Made by a program: the position numbers and the translations under genes | Shown: positions 12,056-24,818 of the stretch, piece after piece | Layout: each line of letters opens with the position of its first letter | Position numbering within the stretch: position 1 is the stretch's first letter | The notes under the pieces: generated by a model | Told to the model about the DNA's origin: nothing | Database searches by the model: none | Seen by the model: only the letters and a program-made list of their open reading frames with translations | From: Atopsyche davidsoni | Lineage: Eukaryota > Arthropoda > Insecta > Trichoptera > Hydrobiosidae | NCBI GenBank assembly: GCA_022113835.1 | Contig: JAILWY010000011.1 | Span: forward strand, 2,294,001-2,358,000 | Direction: 5' to 3' | DNA length: 64,000 nucleotides

Positions 12056-12519
12056 TATATCCATTTCAAATTTCAGTAGTGTAGAAACTAAGCGAGAATT
12101 TAAGTCACTGTATACAAGTGTGTACGAGTATGAGCACCTAAAGCGACAAGGTCTCGCCGCACCCAAAAGCCACGGCACATCACTTGGACAAAAACACATT
12201 GTACTCTCTTTTAAGAGTACCTTTACCTTGAGCCACATTATCTACGGCTCCAACAACCGTGGCGTGTCATTAATCATAACTACCGGGCAATTCCAAATGA
12301 ACACAGTCTCGCCGTTTCCGAGAAGCTGCGGCACTCCTCGCGGTGCAGTGGCTAGCACGCTAGCATGCCGGCCATAATTTATATGTTGAATTAAATATTT
12401 TATCCAATCCATATACAAAGTGTGCAATTTACGCACGTAGACGATGTTTATTCAGCAGAAACAATATCAAAACAGTATATAGCAATTGGCGTCTGACACA
12501 TTCCCCGTTGGCGTCTTTC

Positions 12520-12800
12520 ACTAACATAAAAAGAGGCGCGTGACCGTCTCCTCCGAGACGTCCGCTCCAGGGAACTGCACGACCTTGAGCCAGATGGCCC
12601 GGAGGCCGAATCGCCGTGCCATCAATAGTAACGACTGGGTGATTAGCAATTACCCACCACTTGGCACTCTTGGGCCCGCCGTAGATGATGACCAGGCGGA
12701 GGTAATGTCCCCGCGTCCGGCTGCAGATAAGGCGCTGGTCCTCCTAATCGGCCCGCAGCCAATTGCGTCGTTATTTTTAATGCCAGGATACTGAGAAGCC
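12520..12800. other. GC-richer block, not identified
   Basis: Open on both strands over about 250 bp with few stops, simply from base composition. No motif recognised and no second copy seen. Confidence 0.3.
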
Positions 12801-13055
12801 GGATCGACGATGGAAAATAAATGCGAGAAACAGCACGACATATAATAAAGCGTACTGTATCCATAACTGCTGAAAATCATTTTAATGACACTTGAGCTGC
12901 AGTCCGGCTCTAGTCAGTGTAATTGGAGTAACCGTTTTGTTATTTAGCTCTATGGAGTCCCGGTTTCAGATCTGGGTGAAGCAATTCCTATGAAAAGTCT
13001 AAGCTAGTGAACAATCTGAAATATACAGTACATAATAAAAATTGCTGCTGAAGCA

Positions 13056-13331
13056 ATGGTCACCCTACGATCGCGTGTCCCGCCGGCGCCGGCTTCGTCC
13101 GCGGCGGACTCGGACGCTGATCTCTCCGCTGGCCTACTGCAGGAACTTCCGCCTTCCGCAGCATCATCAGCTGCCCCATCTGCCTTAGACCAGTTCGTAA
13201 GTAGCTCTGCGTTTCCTGATATGGCTGGTAACGTTACCCGCCTCGTGGTTCAGAGCTACTCATTCATTCCGACCACGAATCCGCGGCTCAAGTCCCAGCG
13301 GACCTTAACGGCCTGTTTGCGTTCAAAGGAG
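13056..13331 (+). other. GC-rich open frame of unknown nature
   Basis: 92 codons in a GC-rich island, Ala/Ser/Pro-rich at first (VPPAPASSAADSDADLSAGL), with ATG in good context (gcaATGG). A donor-like TTC|GTAAGT lies at about 13194, so it could be a first exon. It could also be the start of a decayed LINE ORF1. No family recognised. Confidence 0.3.
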
Positions 13332-14400
13332 TAGTTTTCAACACCTCACAAGAAGGGTAGCAAATAGTCTAAGCCTAAGCGATTGGTAATATTTCCCAGC
13401 AGTGGTAAGATCACAAATAAAACATATCAATGTGTGGCCGGTAAGCCAAAGCGTGGCAGCACAACTTTTGTTTTGGTTCGACTCCATTGACCGCAGTTCT
13501 ACTAAAGACGGACTGTTTGACATTCTCACTTTAGTGGCGGCGCTATTTTAACGCCAATGTTTCACAATCTCCTATAAAAAGAATTGCAACTATTTACCCA
13601 TCATATGCCGTCACTTCTCGTACGTACACACAACAGGAAAATGCTAAGTACTGAACATATAAAAAAAAAAAAAAAAAACTTGTGCAACGGACAGATCCGC
13701 ATCGAGGCACTGTATATAATAAAAAATATTTTGAACCCCCTTAAAGATGCAAATTTGAAATAAAGCAATTTTATTTTTGGACTGACAATTCTTTATCGTT
13801 ATAACGAATTGAAAAAATGTCGTTGGTCAGAAATGTACACGAACCTTGTGGAGGTTAAAAAAATACACATACGAGAAATAAAATTATAGTGCAGCGAGAA
13901 CTTGTTCTCGGTGCGGTTTTCGCATTAAAAATTTATTTTAAACACTAATTAAGTTAATCCATAAATGAACTTCAATAAGCCGGTTAATTTTTTTCTCAAC
14001 GAGCTGGAATGTCAAGTCCGACCCTGGTGATGGATAAATGAACAGCGGATGATGCACACGCTTATTTATTTTTATTCTGTCTTTATAATATTGTTTTACT
14101 GTGAGGAGATTCATTAGGTGCATTAGAAGCCTCAATGGATGCATCTTGTAACTCCTTGCGACACGGCGCAATTGAAAGACCTTCGTGAATGGTGTTGCCA
14201 TTAGGTGATGATGGACGCAGAATAAGTAAATTGAGAGCAATTATTGCACACACTGTAAAATCTCGTATTTTGCGGTCATTACATTTTACAGAAAGGCGCG
14301 AGTAAAAAAATCGCTTTACTTAGCAGAAAGCAGTGATTTGTATAAGGGCATTAAAACAATATAACGAACTATAATTCATCTAAAGCGAATCTAATATTGA
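13332..14400. other. No gene recognised
   Basis: AT-rich with an A-run at 13661-13678. No repeat partner or splice pair noticed. Confidence 0.45.
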
Positions 14401-14402
14401 AT

Positions 14403-14870
14403 AAATAAAATATAGACAAAGTCACTTGAAGTATATCTCAATTATTCATGAGCATACAAATAGTTTGTTTCCGTGTCTCAATTTCCGGACATGCGTCGAG
14501 TAGTAAATAAAATATAGACGATGTCGCTTGAAGTATATTGGATTGGGTCAAGCAAACATATTTCAGTTCTTCGTGTGCATACAAACAATTCGTTTCGATG
14601 TCTCTATATATATATATAATAAATAAAATATAGACGATGTCGCTTGAAGAAAATATAAGCACGTAAGTTTTTAAGATGATGTCTCGATATCATATCGTGC
14701 CAAATGTGCGTACACGAGTCGAGGAATAAGGAAAATATAGACGATGTCGCTTGAAGGAAGTAATTCAATTCTTCGTGAGCACACGATCAGTTCGTTTCGA
14801 CATCTCCCGTCGTATCGATATTTGTGTATCGGTCGAGTTAATTTGCTCTCGCTATGCATACCGTTCAGTT
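14403..14870 (+). repeat. ~110-bp satellite-like array, forward
   Basis: Units begin AAATAAAATATAGACGATGT and CGCTTGAAG at about 14403, 14504, 14622 and 14730. They share TCGTGTGCATACAAACAATT, TCGTTTCGATGTCTC and ATGCGTCGAGTA phrases. Some units are interrupted by (TA)n. Confidence 0.75.
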
Positions 14871-15329
14871 GGCTTGAAGAAGGCGACAGGTACAGATAAT
14901 AGAAGTGCTCGCTCCAGTATGCTAATGGACGCGACGTGTTCCGTCCCGTTCGAGCGTTGAAATGTCCGCTAACGGTAGCATTGGTATTATATTTATTTAT
15001 GCATGTGTTGCAAGGTCGAAAAAACATCCTCTGAATATTAAATCACTAGCGCGCATATTAACACAAATTCAAAAAAAATAGTGTAAACTTCAGAAATAGA
15101 TCGCCACTGTAAGGTGGTTTATTACTCATACACGTTTATTGTGTACAGTGTTTTTTTTTTTTTGGTGTAATCGATTCACACGCGAATGCTGCCAAACATT
15201 CAGATTTGTCGAAAAAATTAACAGTTCTGGTGACGTCAGAGCGTGGTCACTTTCTCCGCTGGCTGGATGCAAATTCAGTTTCGAAAATCAAGCGTCCGAT
15301 GCAAATGGCTGGAAAAAAAATATTTTTTA

Positions 15330-15780
15330 AGTCCAGGCTGATGTCGAAACGAACTGATCGTATGCTCGGGAAGAATAAAGCTTTGTTCGTTGGACTCAGC
15401 CAAGCGACATCGTATATGATTTTTGTATTACTCGACGCATGTCCACTCGATAGAAGATGTCGAAAGAAACTGATCGTATGTTCGTAAAGAACTGAGCTTA
15501 GTTTGCTATACCCAGCCTGACAAACTATTTATTAACTTCAAGCTTCATCGTCTTAAAACACTGCCAATGTTTTATTTATTACTCGATGCACGATAGTAAA
15601 TATTGAGACATCAAAACGAGCTTGCTCGACCCAGCTTAATGGACTTCTTATTTACTTCAAGCGACATCGTCTATATCACAATCAAATATAACAGATTTTA
15701 TAAATAACTCTTCATAGTATGTTTTGATGAATTGAATTTAACAAAGTTGAGTGATATCAAGATGATCAGCGTGAGCTATG
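15330..15780 (-). repeat. Same satellite family, inverted array
   Basis: The reverse form (AAGCGACATCGTCTATAT, TATTACTCGACGCATGTCC) recurs at about 15399, 15540 and 15658. With 14403-14870 it makes a large inverted repeat with a spacer of roughly 0.5 kb. The last ~120 bp (15656-15775) closely match 57185-57340. Confidence 0.75.
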
Positions 15781-16394
15781 CATCGAGTGGAGGCAGCAAC
15801 TGACATGTTGGTGGACACAGCAGGACTGTCTGCTCGCATTGTGTGAACGAGCCTTAAGAATGCACCCCTGGCGTCAGAGGAAATGGCAAGTGCGTTGGCG
15901 AGGGACACGCACGGACCAGTTTTCAGCCTGAAAACTCGTTTCGGTCACCCGGCTATTAATTCCACAGCCTTGCACTGAATGCAACGTGCATTCTAGAGTG
16001 GACTCGAGAGCGAGATCAGACAACGCCACGAGCAGGAGACATCGAATCCCAGTTAACAAAAAGAGACGAGGAGGCATATACGAATATCAACATATCACAG
16101 AGGTTGAAAAATTATGAGATGATCTTTATAAGATGACGTAGAAAGGAGAGAATGAGGCATCATGAGTGGGAGACGCCAAATCTCAGGTGTTACTATAGAA
16201 AAGACACATAATAAATGTCATCATCTCTTTACCTGAACCAAGTGTTCACGAGAGGCAGAAAAGAGAAAGATAGGCATTTGACCCTTTGAATTCCGGACTT
16301 TATTTTGTTTGTTTAATTTTTTTAAATTCAACAATGCGAATACGTCCGAATGGCAGCAATTACTTTGCAAAACTGACAAAATGGTTTATACCTG

Positions 16395-16495
16395 CTCTAT
16401 AGGGTAAACAATAAAAGGTGCACTATGGAGACAAAGGAGTTACAAAGGAATTTACCATGTCGACACATTGTCGCCAGCGGAGTGGAAAGGGTGAA
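16395..16495. repeat. Repeat shared with 57830-57896
   Basis: AAAGGTGCACTATGG, GTCGCCAGCGGAGTGGAAAG and GGTGAAAAAATT correspond to AAAAGTGCACTATGG and GTCGCCAACGGAGTAGAAAG at 57.8 kb. The latter ends in GGGTTAA, suggesting a piggyBac-type terminus (TTAA then CCCTTT). Confidence 0.55.
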
Positions 16496-16504
16496 AAAAT
16501 TGAC

Positions 16505-16735
16505 AATTATGTATTTTCATAATCCGAAGCCGTTCGTCCGCTGAAAACTCGCTGGGCGCACATCGCGAATGCCGGGCACGTAGCGCACTTCCGCCGCGCC
16601 GCCGGTCCTTATGCAGAAGATGAGGCGGCCGGAGTTAAGTAATGACTCCCGGCGGTCATGGTCAGGTCAAGAACCGGTCGAGCCGCGGGCAGGCGAGTGC
16701 GTCTGCAGCCACGTACGCCCATGCCAAATGTTACA
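16505..16735. other. CpG-rich island
   Basis: Clearly GC- and CpG-rich compared with both flanks, but every frame has early stops. It could be regulatory or a relic of a GC-rich element. No duplicate in the window. Confidence 0.35.
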
Positions 16736-17116
16736 TAATTTGATGGATGTTAAATGATGCATCATTGGTGCAAAGAATATCGAAGAGTATTTATTCTCAG
16801 AATAACTGTAATAAGTCGCGGAAATAATACACGCAGTGTTCAAAACTCAGCACCTCAGAAACTATATTTATCCATTGATTACCAAATTAATTATGACCGA
16901 GCATATTTGTATCGAGTATGAAACAATATACATTTAAACATATTTATTTAAAAAAAAAATTAAATAACAAGATATCCAAAATTAAATTTTAAACAAAAAT
17001 CTACCAAAGGATATTTTCATGTTCAAAAATTTAAAAAAAAACATAATACACAATATATATATACGAAGTCAGATGGCTTCAGTATGAATTGTTTTATTTT
17101 AAATATAAAATCGGTT

Positions 17117-17161
17117 TGATAATGCCAACGTGAATGGTTGCCGAAACCGGTCACCAATAAA
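17117..17161 (+). ncRNA. Hammerhead-like hairpin motif, family B
   Basis: TTGATAATGCCAACGTGAAT, then GGTTGCCGAAACCGGTCACC and AATAAAA. A stem forms between GCCAAC and GTTGC. Sister copies lie at 28221, 43300, 43373 and 58573. Confidence 0.45.
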
Positions 17162-17214
17162 ATAAAAAAAAATAGCATGCGGAAAAATCATCAAAGTATT
17201 TTATTTTATTCAAA

Positions 17215-19480
17215 ACATTACAATGGAATTTAAAATATTGATTTTCAATTGTTTTATGTTTAATAGTGTAATGAATGCCCATTGTAGAATTTTAATCTAA
17301 CACAATATTAATAATTAAATAAAATAACCAGCATTGGTATTATATAAATCCGATTATTCGTTTGATACCTCAAAGTTCAGGATCCGATGTGCAATATAAA
17401 AATATATATATAAAAATCGCGTCTTCAAGTACAAAGCTATACATTGCATGCGCGTATCAAATAAATTATTTTAAACTTGCCATTAAAGCTGGCGCCATTA
17501 CAGCTGCTATATGTGATATAAAATAATTTAAATTTTATTATAATTGGACGGTATTTACGGCTCGGGTCTATTGCCACAGATTATAGACCGAGAAGCTGTA
17601 ACGGCTATAGTGAGAGCGTGATAGGTGAGGAGAGCGAGTGTTTGATCTGCGTCCTTCCACGAGAGATCTTCAGACATGCAGCAAGACGCCAAACGCCCCA
17701 AATTATTGCCCACTACAAATGTGTGAATCGATTTCCTAACAGATGAGTACATAACACAATTTTTCAACATATTTTTTTAAGTGCCCCGCCGTTCTCTCCC
17801 TGACGTGTGCCTCTTCCCGAATCAGACCAAAATCAGCATTACCGAAACGTCGAAGGCTTGCGAATGAGACTTCTAATCGTATTGAATCTTATTCATAATA
17901 TCCAGTTTGTCATTTGAATTGTCCGTAGGCGAAGATTTTTACGAGTGTTTTTTTACTTCTGAATATTCCAGCTTGAATATTAATGGCAGAGAATTACAGG
18001 ATGCAAAAAAAAATAATAGATACGTATGAATCGGCATCGTCAAGAATTTGAATTTGAAAAAAAATTAAGCATCCATGCCACGAGTTTGTTTTTGTGTGCT
18101 TAAAATGAAAAAAAAATAAAATACAATAAACAATGTATGCTAATTTAAGTGCGGACCCATTCAAATAAGTCAATTGATAGTTTTAATTGAATTGATAAAA
18201 AGTATTGTCACAAAAACACATGCTAAAGAGAATTTATAAAACTGCGTGCTTAAAAAATATAATTTGCTTTAAAAATTGTAATCAGTTTTTATGCGGGTTA
18301 TTTAAAGCACACACGTGTGCTCTGGCCGCTTCTTTCGTGCCGACTGAGGGGTAGATAAAATATATATGATATTCCAAAACAAATACAAGGCAGCAGCTTT
18401 CCCATGCAGTTTATTTGTATGAAAATAAATATTTTCTAAATTTCCATTTATCTTTAGTCCCGCATCGTTAATTGATAATGCAATATACTGGCGGAAATTG
18501 AGAAAAAAATGATAGCAATAGCTACTGATAAAAAAAAATATTTTCTAAATACTTCAATTGGAAATTTAACATACTTATTTTTTTTTTAACATTAAATACG
18601 TTTCAAGTAGTAATTTCTGTTTTAACTATTGCAAAAAATATACAGAATCAATAAAAAATAGTTTCGATGAAAAAGGATAGATGGATTTCTTTTAAATGCT
18701 TATAAATAATTTTGTCTATAAATATATTATATTTAGTGACTTGTATTGTGCGCTAGGGCGTGTATATTTTTTTAACAAGCAATTTTTACACATTGAAAAT
18801 AAAATAAACCCAATCTATCACGCGAATAATTTATTATTCGGGAAAATCAGTGGCGTGCTTGCAGTAAAATATAATCAAACAAATTACACTAAATTTATAT
18901 TCAACACATACTTTTCGCAATAATTAGTAATTTGCGTGATTTATATTCAATCCTTTTCGGCATCATTTCGGCAAAAATTGAAAAAAAAAAAATAGGTTAT
19001 TAAATCACAATTATTTTTTTTATCTAAATAGTCTGAAATAGATGAGAGATGAATTTTATGGATACAGAATTATTATGTACTCTCTCTTGTAGTTTTTTTT
19101 TTTTTTTTTTTGCGGTACTGCAAATTGTTTACCGCGTGTGTTAATCGACTAAATTCGATTTACATAACGTGCTCGAGTGTTTTGTTGGCGGACGTAATGA
19201 CGCGACCGCCTTCAGCATGCGAAGCCGAAGCAGGCGTAACAGTGACATAAGATTTTGTTCGAAAGTTGATTTCCTACTGCTTACAATCGACTCATTTTCA
19301 GACAACATCGATCGCACCGATTTCCAATAATAATATCCGATATGAAAATTGATGTATTAAATTTTTGATTATTATCAATTCTTCTTGATTCGATTTATGT
19401 TTTTTTATACTATAAACGCTTTATACAGAAATGAAATAGTCCAATCAACGATCAGCGGTTATCCAAGAATAGATCCAATA
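17215..19480. other. AT-rich stretch without recognised gene
   Basis: Contains many A/T runs, including a T-run at 19094-19110, and a short repeat at 18309-18350 whose core (GTGCTCTGNCCGCT, TTCGTGCCGACTGAGG) returns at 37684-37720. No coding frame is convincing. Confidence 0.45.
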
Positions 19481-19499
19481 ATTCAGGTCTGGTAAATTT

Positions 19500-20350
19500 A
19501 CAAAATGCAATTGAGCTGTCGGCGGCTTTCCTGAAATAATTGGATCCATCCTCGCTTCATTGTACTATAATCCATACGATAGACCTGAAAACAAAGTGAG
19601 GAAAAATGCAATTGAGCTGTAGGCGGCCATCCTGAGAGAATCTGCAGTTGATCGGTTATACTTGGAGTGTAGATGAATTTGGAAGTAATTACCGATTTCC
19701 ACGACACGTGTCGGCAAGCTGGCAAGTGCGTGTGATCTTATGTGCTCTTTTTGCACGTGCATGTCGCTGAGTCGATTGCAGTTTTTGTAGATTCTCTTAC
19801 AACACTCGACTGTTGCCAAACAAGCTGCTAATACGATTGATGATACGATTTCCCTTTGTAGAATATCCCATGCGAACCAGCAGTTGTCTAACAAGCACAT
19901 GTGAAGAATCTCTCATGTAACACCAGCCAAAAGTTCGTTGTTGTTACTGAAATTTCTAAAATGTGATTCAACTGGACCTTGGCCTGATAACAATTAACAC
20001 GGAATGAAGCCTCAGTTCCGTAAGATCTGACCCATATTTAACCTCTTGCAGAAATGTGGAAGAATGTGTGGTAGCATCCCACGCTGCCGGCAATCCACTA
20101 AGGTTACCATCACGATCCATAAAAATACAATGGCACCGAGTCATTTGCGATCAGTGGAGCGAAGATGGATCTGATTCTCTCAGAATGGCCGCCGACAGCT
20201 CAATTGGATTTTTTAAACGAGGCTGTGTGGAGACTTCACCATAGAAAGTATAAATCTTGACCAAAATTATTGAAGATGTTTCTTTGTTTTCTGATATATG
20301 AGATCGATTCTCGTTCAGTGGAGCGAGGATGGATCCGAATCTCTTGGGAT
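19500..20350. repeat. Short inverted and direct repeat cluster
   Basis: CAATTGAGCTGTCGGCGGC (about 19503) and CAATTGAGCTGTAGGCGGCC (about 19608) are direct copies. Their reverse, GGCCGCCGACAGCTCAATTG, appears near 20187. GTGGAGCGAAGATGGATC (20152) is repeated as GTGGAGCGAGGATGGATC (20318) and, reversed, at about 19540. Confidence 0.6.
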
Positions 20351-20394
20351 GAGGACTCAAAGCAGTTGCGATTATATAAATGAGACGAGACTCT

Positions 20395-20610
20395 CTCTAT
20401 TCTGTTGCTTGTGCATAGCTGCCATTGTGTGTCCTAAGAGTATGCAAAGCATAGGTAATTGAGTAGTTGCCATGGAATTATTGCGAGATGCCTGTTACAA
20501 AGGGAGTATCAGATCTAGATTCCAGAGCTTTGTATGAAGATGATTGTATAGTAATACTTTAGGGCAGCAGCAATACGCAGACATTTCTTTAAAATATAAA
20601 ACTAGTGGGC
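20395..20610 (+). mobile_element. LINE 3' fragment
   Basis: CTGTTGCTTGTGCATAGCTG, GTATGCAAAGCATAGG, GGAGTATCAGATCTAGATTC, then GGGCAGCAGCAATACGCAG and an AAATATAAAACT end. This order matches 45440-45660 and 48090-48290. Decayed and stop-ridden. Confidence 0.65.
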
Positions 20611-21884
20611 AGCCCTATAAACCAAATAAAAATAAAAGAAAAAACTCTAAAATTATGTGTGCATAGCAACGAGGTATTTGACCATATAAAAAATTCGATA
20701 TGATGAACTCTATTGGTTGGTATAAGTTTAAAGACATGCCGTCTCCTTTAACACTTTTACAATAAAAATTAAATCAATTTACGACATTGATGCTTATTGC
20801 ATAAACGACATTTAGCCACTTCCATGCCATAAATAGAGTTTGATTCACGGCGGGACGTTTCGCCAGATAAGTTACGTATCTGATGACTTTTGCACAAAAC
20901 CGCAGGCATTTCAAGAGGTCGCATTGAGAACAGTACGTAATTTACGACCGGCGTCGCGTTTGTGAGAATATCACGAAAATCACACGCGTTTTATTACGTT
21001 TCAACCGATTTCTTTAACGCAATAATATTGTCAAAATATCAGCCGATGCGAGGGACAAAATGGCAAAAAAAAAAAAAAAAAAATGCAACACGTCAATATT
21101 TGATTTATTTTTGTTACCCCCGAGTCAAGCATTGCGTATTGTATGAAAAAATATTTATATATTAGTATTGTCCGAACGCGACTCGACATCTTCGGGCAGA
21201 GTGAAGATGTACACGATGCCAACTTCAGAATATAACAATCATCAATATTCACCTGTGAAGGTATTAACAGAAAGAGGTGAAGGTAAAAAGTTGAAAGCAA
21301 ACTTTTGATATCAAAGTGTTTCATGTGATCGTATTGTATTATATGAAAGCATGGATGTAAAAATATTCAACAGACGCTGACAATATTACTGTATATCATT
21401 TATATTAAAAATTATATTTGGGTAGCAAAAAAAAACAATTATATGTAATCATTATGTAAACGCGTGTTATCTACGTGGGAAGATTTTTATTTAAACAAGT
21501 GTATGCGAGGCACAATACCTCGTATCGTTTGAAGGCATAAAATGTAACGAGATTGAAACAAGTGTTAATTTTACTTTGCACGAAGTAGAAAGGTGTAATC
21601 TGACTTGGCAGACGCAACCTCACGTAGAGCGATAAGAAAGTAGTGTATCGACTGTCAAGTCGTGTCGGACGGCCGGAGATGAGATCGCCCTGTTCCCACC
21701 AACCAAGAACTGGAGAACTCTTGACATCACACCTGACGAGTAACTGCACATACAGAATGCTTCAAAACGCGTGCTATAAATCGAAAATAAGAGCGAAGCT
21801 CCCATATATATTCTACCTATCTTACTTTATGAGTAGACTTGATACATGACATTGGAAACTCGCTGGATATTCACTAAATGTTAT

Positions 21885-22245
21885 ATATTATCTCAGTTCT
21901 CTTTTATGGAGTTGAGGGCAAGACACTTGAGACAGCGACCATGCGAAAATCGAAGCATGGCTTTTCAGGTGAAAACTTAAAATACCATGAGTTGACCGCG
22001 TCACAAATGAGAATCTTACACAGAATGCGCAAAGAAAGGAGGGTATCCTATATAAAGCCTACAGCAGCTGATTATTCAGGGAAAATTCTCTGGAAAGCGA
22101 GGCATTAGAAGAAGAAAGTTAACATGAGTGCGGAATTTTCACCAGTGGCTGGAAGTCGGAAGTATAGCCATACTTATTAGACTGGGTCAGTATTGAGATG
22201 GTCACCAACCTCCTCTAAGGAGAGGCACCTTGGGAAGAAGTAGAT
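21885..22245 (+). pseudogene. Reverse-transcriptase LINE, C-terminal remnant
   Basis: The frame at 21878-22108 begins with LFYGVEGKTLETATM and continues MRILHRMRKERRVSYI, closely resembling the C-terminal region of insect endonuclease/reverse-transcriptase LINEs (LLYGVEAWTL and VLRRMGKERE in their usual wording). It then passes into the shared 3' tail (CACCAACCTCCTCTAAGGAG). The RT catalytic core is missing. Confidence 0.75.
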
Positions 22246-22249
22246 AGAA

Positions 22250-24060
22250 CAATGGGAACCCTAGCTTGAACAAACACTTGATAGAAAAGCTAAGCGCGGC
22301 GTACAATAACAGATTAGCATAGTTGTCTACCTGGGCAGGTAACTAAGGTGGTTTAGGCTTCTCCTCACGTAGAATCAGCAAGCCGCAAGGATGGGCAGCT
22401 ACCGAGGAATGTTAGACGTCCCGGGCAAGCCGACTTCTCAATGTCGCAATTACACAATCAACCATGCGACATAACGAGAATCATTTACATTTCTACAAAT
22501 GAAATTACGTTTTAATATTTTTCATTAAAAAATATTTTGAGTATTTGTTGCCAACATCGCTTTTACCAATACAGTGATTATCATAAAATATTTTGAAAAA
22601 GTTCCGCATTTTTTACCCATGCAGGTTAATTGCATAAACAATATTTAGTATATCGAACCACACATCAAACGACGAGAAATATCCACGAATCAATACTTGT
22701 TTGTATCAAACAAATAAAATCCCAATACATATAGTGAAGGTTGAAAAAAGTAGACACAAAAAATAAATTTGAGAAATCACAAAAATATCGAAATTTAGTC
22801 CAAAATATTGAGTATGTTATTTTGCCCTCAAGCTATTGTTAATAACAACGTATGTTTATTTAGAAATTTTTCAACAAGAGCCACCGCCTCCGTGTGCGTG
22901 TACACGCACACGCGTACACATCCGCGTGCACATTTACATATCTACCTGATAGCTCAGGTGAAGAGCACTTACAGGTGTACGAGAGATATTACTTTTTCCG
23001 CCGATCGGCAGGAATTTACCCGGGCATGGCAACACCGGCCGGCCGTAACCAAATTACATAAACACACACACACTTCCTGCAAATTATACAAGAATCAACA
23101 ATTAATAATTATTTCTAAATGGGGAATTTGTTATATTTACATGCATTATTATCGGAGAAATCGGTCGCGCTCGGAGCACTCGGCTTTTCTGAAAAATCTC
23201 TGCGAAGTTTCGGACCGAAAGAATCAGAACCAACTCGCGACACCGGCTGCCGAAATCTACGTACACATCCACAGATAGTGATGTGGATGTGGATTTGGCA
23301 AAAGGGTCAGAGAATGGCACCGAGGACCGGATGTAAGAGTGTGGGAAGACTGTCCGAGCTGACGAGGTTGAAGTTCATTAGCATACGACATGTGAATGGT
23401 CTAGTTTGCGACTGAACCTCTCAAGATGAGACATCCATCACTCTAAAATAGATTATAAATAGAAAAGCCTTTCAAATCTACGAGGCCAATTTTCTAGCGG
23501 CCTACACGCACGGCAACAAGGAATAGGTGAGCTAACAAACAGCTTCCTGTTTTTCGCATATATTTTTTGAGAAAATTGAAGAAATAAATAACCGGGTAAT
23601 TACCGGTAGGTTACCGATTATGTTAGAAAGTGTTAAGGCCTTAATTTAAATAAATAAACGCATTAGCGTCTAAGCCTATCAAAAAAGATACAGAAGGAAG
23701 TTCGAGCTAGCCATTGGCAAAATAGCAAATAAGCACAGGAATTAATTCATCCATGTGTAATTTTTGCTCGGATGCTTTTGGTTTTCATTACTCCGGCCTT
23801 CGGTAGAGGTGGCGCTCGGGACTTGGCCGACCAGCTCGGAAAGGTCGCGAGCTGCACAACTCCTCGGTCTGCCAAAGGTCATCCTCATGCTGCAGCCGTC
23901 CCCTCAGCAGATCACGAGACGACGGGCCAAGAAGTCACCTTATCGCCACTCAACATCTTTGAACTATCCGCGATCCGAGGATTCGGCTCGTTTGATCGCG
24001 AAGCCAAGCGATGGTATTAAAAATTAATATTACGATGTTAAAATTATTACGATAACTAAA
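22250..24060. other. No gene recognised
   Basis: Holds a CA-rich patch (22890-23080) that creates a spurious His/Thr-rich frame, and GC-richer unassigned patches at 23150-23400 and 23790-24010. No supported splice pair. Confidence 0.4.
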
Positions 24061-24062
24061 CC

Positions 24063-24099
24063 AGAACCCAAGAAAATATTCCATATTTTCTTGGGTTCT
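24063..24099. repeat. Perfect 17-bp hairpin with 3-nt loop
   Basis: AGAACCCAAGAAAATAT (24063-24079), loop TCC, and its exact complement (24083-24099). Too short for a canonical microRNA precursor. It could be a small foldback footprint. Confidence 0.75.
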
Positions 24100-24154
24100 T
24101 CTTCATATCAACATACTTCCATAGAAAAAGCATTGATTTAATATTATCCTCTCC

Positions 24155-24300
24155 GGTTGTGTTTTGTAAGGATTGTATAATAATGCTATGGGGCAGCAGC
24201 AATTCGCAGGCCTTTCCTGTAGAAGTACCCTTCACACTTAACACTATTCACCCTAAAAAAAACCATGAACAGATATAGAGACATGCTCAGTGAGATGATA
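24155..24300 (+). mobile_element. LINE 3' fragment
   Basis: TTTTGTAAGGATTGTATAAT, ATGCTATGGGGCAGCAGCAA, CAGGCCTTTCC and ACATGCTCAGTGAGATG match the copy at 55785-55915 almost phrase by phrase. It abuts the transposon starting at 24306. Confidence 0.65.
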
Positions 24301-24303
24301 ATA

Positions 24304-24818
24304 TAGGGTGTCCAAAAAGAGTGAAGAGTTATTGCGATATACTGCGAAAAATTTTGAGCCCAGAGTTGCAGGAGTTTCAAGGTTTCTCGTGGTTCCAACA
24401 AGACTTGGCATACATCCAATCAATCAATTGAAGCTGCTAACGAATTATTCCCTAATAAGGTCATTTCACGCAGAGGTAACATCAACTGGCCTCCCAAAAG
24501 CCCCGACCTTAGCCCTCTTGACTGTTTCGTATGGGGATACCTTAAAAGTAGGGTTTATGAGAATAATCCGAAGAACCTAACGGAACTGAAACAAAACATC
24601 AGGTCAGAAATGGCAGCAATATCGAGGGCTATGTGTCAGCGTGTTCTCAGCAATCCTCGTTCCAGATTAGAAGAGTGCCACCATTTGGATAACATCATCT
24701 TTTCGAAATAATTTTCCATTTTGTATTCTTATAATCAGCAATAAAAAAATTACTTGATTACTAGTAGTTTTTGTTTTACTGAACTAACAAACACCCGATA
24801 CTCTCTTTGGACACCCTA
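24304..24818 (+). pseudogene. Tc1/mariner-superfamily (DD41D-like) element, internally deleted
   Basis: The 511-bp element (24306-24816) has TIRs GGGTGTCCAAAAAGAG and, reversed, GGGTGTCCAAAGAGAG, flanked by TA. It carries a transposase C-terminal part: WFQQD, then after a small break CHTSNQSIEAAN, INWPPKSPDLSPLDCFVWGY, and RAMCQRVLSN...LEECHHLDNIIF. The last two acidic residues (QQD and PLD) are about 40 residues apart, which fits the DD41D (rosa/Visitor) group. The N-terminal DNA-binding half and the first Asp are missing. Confidence 0.82.

Noticed and set aside
16505..16735. CpG-rich island as an exon
   Set aside because: All frames have early stops and no splice pair was found.
22808..23278. 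156-codon frame, second longest after the transposase frame and the F-box gene
   Set aside because: It runs through a CA-rich microsatellite and gives a His/Thr-rich peptide with no motif. Overlapping frames on both strands are equally open.
24063..24099. microRNA precursor
   Set aside because: The stem is only 17 bp with a 3-nt loop, too short for Drosha/Dicer processing.
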